DNA from: JAVVHH01 sp963848035 | Lineage (GTDB): Bacteria; Pseudomonadota; Alphaproteobacteria; Acetobacterales; Acetobacteraceae | Direction of reading: 5' to 3' | Assembly (NCBI GenBank): GCA_963848035.1 | Contig: CAWKCD010000001.1 | Coordinates: 2,170,001-2,234,000 of the forward strand | Length of the DNA stretch: 64,000 bases | Shown here: positions 60,151-64,000 of the stretch, in pieces | Position numbering within the stretch: the stretch's first letter is position 1 | Layout of the letters: each line of letters begins with the position of its first letter | Notes under the pieces: generated by a model | What the model was told of the DNA's origin: nothing | Databases searched by the model: none | The model's input: the letters and a program-made list of their open reading frames with translations, nothing else | Program-made: the position numbers and the translations under genes

Positions 60151-61167
60151 ATGAGCGGGGAGGCGATGGATTGGGTGGCCGTGGGCGCGTATCTGGCGCG
60201 GCACGGGATCACGCTGTTGGCGGGGGAGCGGCCTCGGTTCTCGGGCGGGTTCGCCAATCGGAACTACCTGGTGGAGCTGGGGACGGGGAAGGCGGTGCTG
60301 CGGCGGCCGCCGCCGGGTCCGTTGCCGCCGGGGGCGCATGACATGGCGCGGGAGCACCGGATCTTGTCGCGGTTGCCGGATGCGTTGGGGTTCGTGCCGC
60401 GGAGTTTGCACCTGTGCGAGGACGAGAGCGTCATCGGGGTGAAGTTCCAGTTGCTCGAGTATCGCGAGGGGGTGGTGCTGGGCGGGTCGGTGTTGCCGGC
60501 GGCGTATGCGGGGCGGGGGGCGGCGCTCTCGGAGATGATGCTGTCGACGCTGGCGGCGATCCATAGGGTGGACCCGGCGGCGGTGGGGTTGGGGGATTTG
60601 GGGCGGCCGGAGGGGTTTCTCGGGCGCGCGGTGGAGGGGTGGCTGAAGCGGGGGGCGGCGGTCGAGGGGGGGCCGTTGCTGGAGGAGTTGGGGGTTTGGC
60701 TGCGGGGGCATGGGGTGCCGGATGGGGCGGCGACGCTGCTGCACAACGATTTCAAGCTGGACAACATGATCCTCGATCCGGCGACGCTGCGGCCGAATGC
60801 GGTGGTGGATTGGGATCAGGGGACGCGGGGGGATCCGCTGTTCGATCTGGCGACGCTGCTGAGTTATTGGGCGGAGCCTGGCGATCCGGCGGCGATGCAC
60901 CAGTTGCAGCAGATGCCGACGGCGGCGCCGGGGTTCCTCTCGCGCGAGCAGGCGGCGTTGCGGTGGGGGGCGCTGACGGGGCGGGACGTTTCGGACATAC
61001 GGTTCCATCGGGTTCTGGCGACGGTGAAGCTGACGGTGATTTTCCTGCAGTTGCATGCGCTTTGGCGTCGGGGGACGGTGACCGATGCGCGGTTCGAGGG
61101 GTTTGGGGAGCTCGGGCAGGGGTTGCTCGAGTTTGGGCGTGAGGTGGCGGCGGGGCGGGCATTTTAG
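60151..61167 (+). CDS. APH-fold phosphotransferase family protein (ACAD10-like)
   Basis: A 338-residue kinase-like protein. FSGGFANRNYLVELGTGKAV is the glycine-rich nucleotide region with VLRRPP; LLHNDFKLDNMILDPATL is the catalytic loop (Brenner motif) and VVDWDQGTRGDPLFDLATLL the metal-binding DxD segment. Members of this group are fused to or sit beside acyl-CoA dehydrogenases and probably phosphorylate hydroxyacyl substrates before elimination. An acyl-CoA dehydrogenase gene follows 165 bases downstream, in keeping with that. Confidence 0.88.
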   Translation: MSGEAMDWVAVGAYLARHGITLLAGERPRFSGGFANRNYLVELGTGKAVLRRPPPGPLPPGAHDMAREHRILSRLPDALGFVPRSLHLCEDESVIGVKFQLLEYREGVVLGGSVLPAAYAGRGAALSEMMLSTLAAIHRVDPAAVGLGDLGRPEGFLGRAVEGWLKRGAAVEGGPLLEELGVWLRGHGVPDGAATLLHNDFKLDNMILDPATLRPNAVVDWDQGTRGDPLFDLATLLSYWAEPGDPAAMHQLQQMPTAAPGFLSREQAALRWGALTGRDVSDIRFHRVLATVKLTVIFLQLHALWRRGTVTDARFEGFGELGQGLLEFGREVAAGRAF

Positions 61168-61311
61168 CGGGCCGTTGGAAACCCTCACTAGGCTGGCTGG
61201 CTGACGGCGATCTCCTGCGCGCCGGTGCTCATGGCCGAGAAGGCCGCTCCGTTCCGGTGCTCGGACGTCACCGTCAGCCGACTCAGCCTTGCGGGTTTTG
61301 AACGGCACGTC
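61165..61311. repeat. Long imperfect palindrome, stop-codon-associated family, copy D
   Basis: GGGCCGTTGGAAACCCTCAC and TTGCGGGTTTTGAACGGCAC pair as outer arms; GGCTGGCTGACGGCGAT and CACCGTCAGCCGACTCAGCC as inner arms. The loop contains CCGGTGCTCATGGCCGAGAA and CCGTTCCGGTGCTCGG, matching the copies at 62503 and 62646. It begins with the stop codon of the phosphotransferase gene and ends 22 bases before the acyl-CoA dehydrogenase start. Confidence 0.7.
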
Positions 61312-61332
61312 TGGGACGAGAGGGATTTAGGG

Positions 61333-62502
61333 ATGGATTTTACGATACCGGCTGAATTGGCGGAGCTGCAGGAGCGGACGCGGGTGTTCATCCGCGAGCA
61401 GATCATCCCTTTGGAGGGGGATGCGCGGCAGAGTTCGCATGGGCCGAGCGATGCGTTTCGGCGGGAGCTGAATGCGTTGGCGGCGAAGGCGGGGCTGCTG
61501 GCGCCGCATGTGGCCAAGGAATATGGCGGGCTCGGGTTGGGGCATGTCGGGCGGGCGGTGGTGTTCGAGGAGGCGGGTTATTCCGTGCTGGGGCCGCTGG
61601 CGATGAACCTTTCGGCGCCGGACGAGGGGAACATGCACCTGATGGAGGTGGTGGCGACCGAGGCGCAGAAGGAGCGGTGGTTGCGGCCGTTGGCGTCGGG
61701 GGAGATCCGGTCGTGTTTTGCGATGACGGAGCCGCCGCCGGGCGCCGGGTCGGACCCGGCGGCGCTGTCGACGATGGCGGTGCGGGACGGGGACTCGTTC
61801 GTGATTACGGGCAAGAAATGGTTCACCACGGGGGCGGTGGGGGCCGGGTTCGCGATCATCATGGCGAAGGGGGAGGATGGAAAAGCAACCATGTTCCTGG
61901 CGGACATGGACCAGCCGGGCATTCGCGTGGAGCGGGTGATGGACACGATGGACCAGGGGTTCGCGGGCGGGCATGCGGTGCTGGCGTTCGAGGGGCTGCG
62001 GGTGCCGGCGGCGGATGTGCTGGGGGAGGTGGGGGCCGGGTTCCGGTATGCGCAGGTGCGGCTGGCGCCGGCGCGGCTGACGCATTGCATGCGGTGGCTG
62101 GGGGCGGCGCGGCGGGCGCAGGACATCGCGCTGGGGTATGCGGCGCAACGGGAGGCGTTCGGCAAGACGCTGGGGCAGCACGAGGGCGTGGGGTTCATGC
62201 TGGCCGATAGCGAGATGGATATCCGGTCGAGCCGGCTGATGATCTGGCATACGGCTTGGCTGCTGGATCAGGGCGAGCGGGCGGGGACGGAGAGCAGCAT
62301 CGCCAAAGTGGTGTGCAGCGAGGCGATCTGGCGGGTGGCGGACCGGTGCGTGCAGATATTGGGCGGGCAGGGGGTCTCGGGCGAGACGGTGGTTGAGCGG
62401 ATATTCCGCGAGGTACGGGCGTTCCGGGTCTATGACGGGCCGAGCGAGGTGCATCGGTGGAGCCTGGCGCAGAAGCTGCTAAAGCACGGCCGCAACGCCT
62501 GA
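61333..62502 (+). CDS. Acyl-CoA dehydrogenase
   Basis: A 389-residue flavoenzyme of the long ACAD10/11-like group. DFTIPAELAELQERTRVFIR opens it; CFAMTEPPPGAGSDPAALST is the FAD/substrate motif, FVITGKKWFTTGAVGAGFAI the beta domain, and ILGGQGVSGETVVERIFREV with FRVYDGPSEVHR the C-terminal FAD motif. It oxidises an acyl-CoA and passes electrons to ETF. With the phosphotransferase upstream it may act on 4-hydroxyacyl-CoAs (family-based inference). The ATG follows GAGAGGGATTTAGGG. Confidence 0.92.
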   Translation: MDFTIPAELAELQERTRVFIREQIIPLEGDARQSSHGPSDAFRRELNALAAKAGLLAPHVAKEYGGLGLGHVGRAVVFEEAGYSVLGPLAMNLSAPDEGNMHLMEVVATEAQKERWLRPLASGEIRSCFAMTEPPPGAGSDPAALSTMAVRDGDSFVITGKKWFTTGAVGAGFAIIMAKGEDGKATMFLADMDQPGIRVERVMDTMDQGFAGGHAVLAFEGLRVPAADVLGEVGAGFRYAQVRLAPARLTHCMRWLGAARRAQDIALGYAAQREAFGKTLGQHEGVGFMLADSEMDIRSSRLMIWHTAWLLDQGERAGTESSIAKVVCSEAIWRVADRCVQILGGQGVSGETVVERIFREVRAFRVYDGPSEVHRWSLAQKLLKHGRNA

Positions 62503-62644
62503 GTGTCTGGCTGAAAATGCTACTCTGCTGGCCATCTGACGCGGTTTGACTGCGCTCCGGTGCTCACGGCCGGACGGCCGCTCCGCTCCGGTGCTCGTCA
62601 AACCACGCCAGCTGACTCAGCAGAGCGCATTTTGAGCCAGACAC
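62503..62644. repeat. Long imperfect palindrome, stop-codon-associated family, copy E
   Basis: The best-preserved copy. 48-base arms (62503-62550 and 62597-62644): GTGTCTGGCTGAAAATGC and GCATTTTGAGCCAGACAC at the ends, CATCTGACGCGGTTTGAC and GTCAAACCACGCCAGCTGAC inside, with about five sixths of positions paired. The loop carries CGCTCCGGTGCTC twice around CACGGCCGGACGGCCGCT. It starts in the base after the acyl-CoA dehydrogenase stop codon. Confidence 0.8.
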
Positions 62645-62645
62645 G

Positions 62646-62742
62646 GTGGGTGCTCACGGCCGGACGGCCGCTCGGCTCCGGTGCTCGGAAATCACCGCCA
62701 GCCGACTCAGCCTAGCGGGTTTTTGAGAGGCACTCCTTGAGG
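62646..62742. repeat. Half-copy of the palindrome family, copy F
   Basis: Directly follows copy E and repeats its loop (GTGCTCACGGCCGGACGGCC, then CTCCGGTGCTCGG). It then has a right arm ACCGCCAGCCGACTCAGCCT with GCGGGTTTTTGAGAGGCACT like copies B and D, but no left arm. It looks like a truncated second unit joined to the first. The rest of the gap to 62770 holds no gene. Confidence 0.65.
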
Positions 62743-62770
62743 GCACCGGCGTGCCGCTTCGCGGCTTGCG

Positions 62771-63694
62771 TTAGGGCTTTAGTTCGGTGCGGCGGGATTG
62801 TTGGCGGGTCAGGAATTCGTCGAAGAGGGCGTCGCGCTGCTCTTGGGTGAGGCGGGCGCGGGAGGGTTGGCGGGTGAGGAATTCGTCGAACTCGCGGCGG
62901 AGGGCGGCGACGTTGATGGCGGCGGGGGCTGGTTGAGCCTGGGTCGTTTGAGCTTGGGAGGATTGCGGCTCGGGCTGGGGCGGCGGCTGAGGCTGAGTGG
63001 CAACGGCGGCGCTGGCGGTGGGGAGGAGGGGGTCGGGTTGGGGCACGGCGGTCATTTTGACGGGGGCCTCGCTGCCGATAGGCGAGACGAAGAGGCCGCC
63101 GAGTAGGGCGATGGCGAGGAGGAGCAGGAGCGGCAGCTTGTCGCGGGTGGGGGCGTGGGGCAGGCGGATCGGGTCTTCGTCAATCGCGGCTAGCGCGAAG
63201 CTTGGGGCGAGGCTGGGCGCGCGCTCGGGCGCCGGGTGGTGAGGGGCGATGGAGCGGAAGGTTTGGGTGCCGCAGAAGAGGAATTGGATCGAGGGGCCGA
63301 GCAGGGGGGCGAGGCAGGCGAGCGTGTCGCGGGCCTCGGGGTCAAGCGTTTCGGGCTGCTGGACGATCATCAGGGTGCGCGGGGCGCTTTCTGTGGCGGA
63401 GCGCAGCATGGCGACGAGTTCGGCCGGGGTGCGCTCGATGCGCAGGTCGGCTTCGGGGCCGGCGGCTTGCAGGAACAGACGCTCGATGGTGAGGGGGGAG
63501 CGTAGGGGGTTGCAGATCCAGACCAGCTTCGTGTCGGGCAGGCGGGCGAGCAGGGCGTCGAGCGTGGCGGCCCGGGTGGCGACGCTGTCGTGACGGAGTT
63601 CGACGAAGGGCTCGCCGGCGGCTAGGCGTTCAAGCGGGCGGGTTATGTCGGCCGGCTCGGCGGGCGCCGAGAGGACCGGGCTGGCTTCGCTCAT
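62771..63694 (-). CDS. Hypothetical single-pass membrane protein with duplicated C-terminal motif
   Basis: A 307-residue protein. Residues 1-160 look like a degenerate AAA/ExeA-like domain (VELRHDSVATRAATLDALLA, LVWICNPLRSPLTIERLFLQ, LMIVQQPETLDPEARDTLAC), but with no Walker A. One membrane helix follows (LPLLLLLAIALLGGLFVSPI), then a Pro/Gln-rich periplasmic stretch. At the end the unit DEFLTRQ appears twice, joined by RLTQEQRDALF. GspA/ExeA-related proteins sit in secretion or pilus machinery, but that link is weak. Its ATG overlaps the stop of the lipoprotein gene (TGATG). Confidence 0.65.
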   Translation of the reverse strand: MSEASPVLSAPAEPADITRPLERLAAGEPFVELRHDSVATRAATLDALLARLPDTKLVWICNPLRSPLTIERLFLQAAGPEADLRIERTPAELVAMLRSATESAPRTLMIVQQPETLDPEARDTLACLAPLLGPSIQFLFCGTQTFRSIAPHHPAPERAPSLAPSFALAAIDEDPIRLPHAPTRDKLPLLLLLAIALLGGLFVSPIGSEAPVKMTAVPQPDPLLPTASAAVATQPQPPPQPEPQSSQAQTTQAQPAPAAINVAALRREFDEFLTRQPSRARLTQEQRDALFDEFLTRQQSRRTELKP

Positions 63695-63966
63695 CAGGGC
63701 TTTCCGGTGTGCGACAGGTATGCGTCGAAATCGCGGAAGAGGTTCTCCTTCTCGCCGGGCGACATTGACTCGACGGGGGATTCGACTGGAGCTTCGGCCG
63801 GCGGGGTTGCGGTGGCCGGGCTGGTGCGCGGGCGGCGAGCGAGACGTCGCTCGGGATGACGGGGTCGCAACACGATCGGCTTCTCCGGCGGTTTTGCCGC
63901 GCATCCAACGAAAGGCGCCACCAGCATCATGACGAGAAGCGCCCGCCTCGAACGCGGCCCCGCCAT
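63694..63966 (-). CDS. Hypothetical lipoprotein
   Basis: A 90-residue protein. RRALLVMMLVAPFVGC followed by AAKPPEKP is a lipoprotein signal with lipobox VGC. The mature part is Pro/Arg-rich and ends EKENLFRDFDAYLSHTGKP. That last helix resembles the C-terminal motif of the downstream partner (DALFDEFLTRQ), so the two may bind a common partner. Translationally coupled to the next gene by TGATG. Confidence 0.65.
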   Translation of the reverse strand: MAGPRSRRALLVMMLVAPFVGCAAKPPEKPIVLRPRHPERRLARRPRTSPATATPPAEAPVESPVESMSPGEKENLFRDFDAYLSHTGKP

Positions 63967-64000
63967 GATTACGACCGAACCATTAACAAATTGGAAACGG

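Noticed and set aside
61225..61332. N-terminal extension of the acyl-CoA dehydrogenase
   Set aside because: The 36 extra codons lie in palindromic repeat copy D; the family N terminus begins at ATG 61333 with a ribosome site.
1..64000. CRISPR array, rRNA or tRNA genes
   Set aside because: No regularly spaced direct repeats with unique spacers and no T-loop/anticodon-like cloverleaf were seen on reading either strand. The repeats present are palindromes at gene ends.

Overview
The window is high-GC (by eye close to 70%) alphaproteobacterial chromosome. The rsmG-parA-parB block, a DUF1476 ATPase inhibitor, PEP-CTERM proteins, many acyl-CoA, LLM-flavin and TRAP/ABC uptake genes and an IS630-type remnant fit a free-living Rhodospirillales or Acetobacteraceae relative. 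That placement is an inference; no rRNA or tRNA is visible to settle it.

Layout. 0-7.2 kb: a glycosyltransferase cut by the edge, a DUF5648 protein, then a dipeptide ABC operon read leftward (dppA-B-C-D-F) in which four of five genes carry 1-base frameshifts. 7.3-12.3 kb: a small secreted Cys-containing protein, enoyl-CoA hydratase, MFS pump, quinone reductase, Ogt-type DNA repair and a PEP-CTERM protein. 12.5-15 kb: rsmG-parA-parB and YqgE. By eye the + strand changes from C-rich to G-rich around here, as expected near a replication origin. 15-29 kb: peroxiredoxin, LysR, NhaP antiporter, several oxidoreductases, Bcr/CflA pump, ftsK (frameshifted), glutamine amidotransferase and lolA. 29-34.4 kb: a solute-binding protein with an MHS symporter, and an AaeAXB-like efflux operon. 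34.4-37.3 kb: an acyl-CoA dehydrogenase / PIG-L deacetylase / glycosyltransferase operon. 38-42 kb: RraA-like protein and a DctPQM TRAP transporter. 42-46.3 kb: small conserved genes, a second PEP-CTERM protein and an unrecognised two-gene module.

46.4-48.9 kb is a sharply AT-rich island: a deleted IS630 transposase remnant followed by one 640-residue NACHT-NTPase gene with its own promoter. This is a good candidate for an acquired bacterial NLR-like (bNACHT) defence gene. It ends 8 bp inside the 3' end of a UxaA-type sugar-acid dehydratase. 48.9-53 kb: UxaA, HpcH/HpaI aldolase and a DapA-family lyase, which together look like hexarate/sugar-acid catabolism that the nearby TRAP transporter could feed. 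53-64 kb: acyltransferase, DoxX-like and LLM proteins, a chemoreceptor, 3-oxoadipyl-CoA-type thiolase, an APH-fold phosphotransferase, acyl-CoA dehydrogenase and an envelope gene pair.

Two window-wide signals are not explained by genes. First, a family of 95-150 bp imperfect palindromes: five full copies each start at or within 1-3 bases of a stop codon, and their terminal arms differ between copies but stay self-complementary. Second, twelve single-base indels (eleven insertions) break eight otherwise well-conserved genes, including the normally essential ftsK. This points to base-level sequence error rather than real gene decay.
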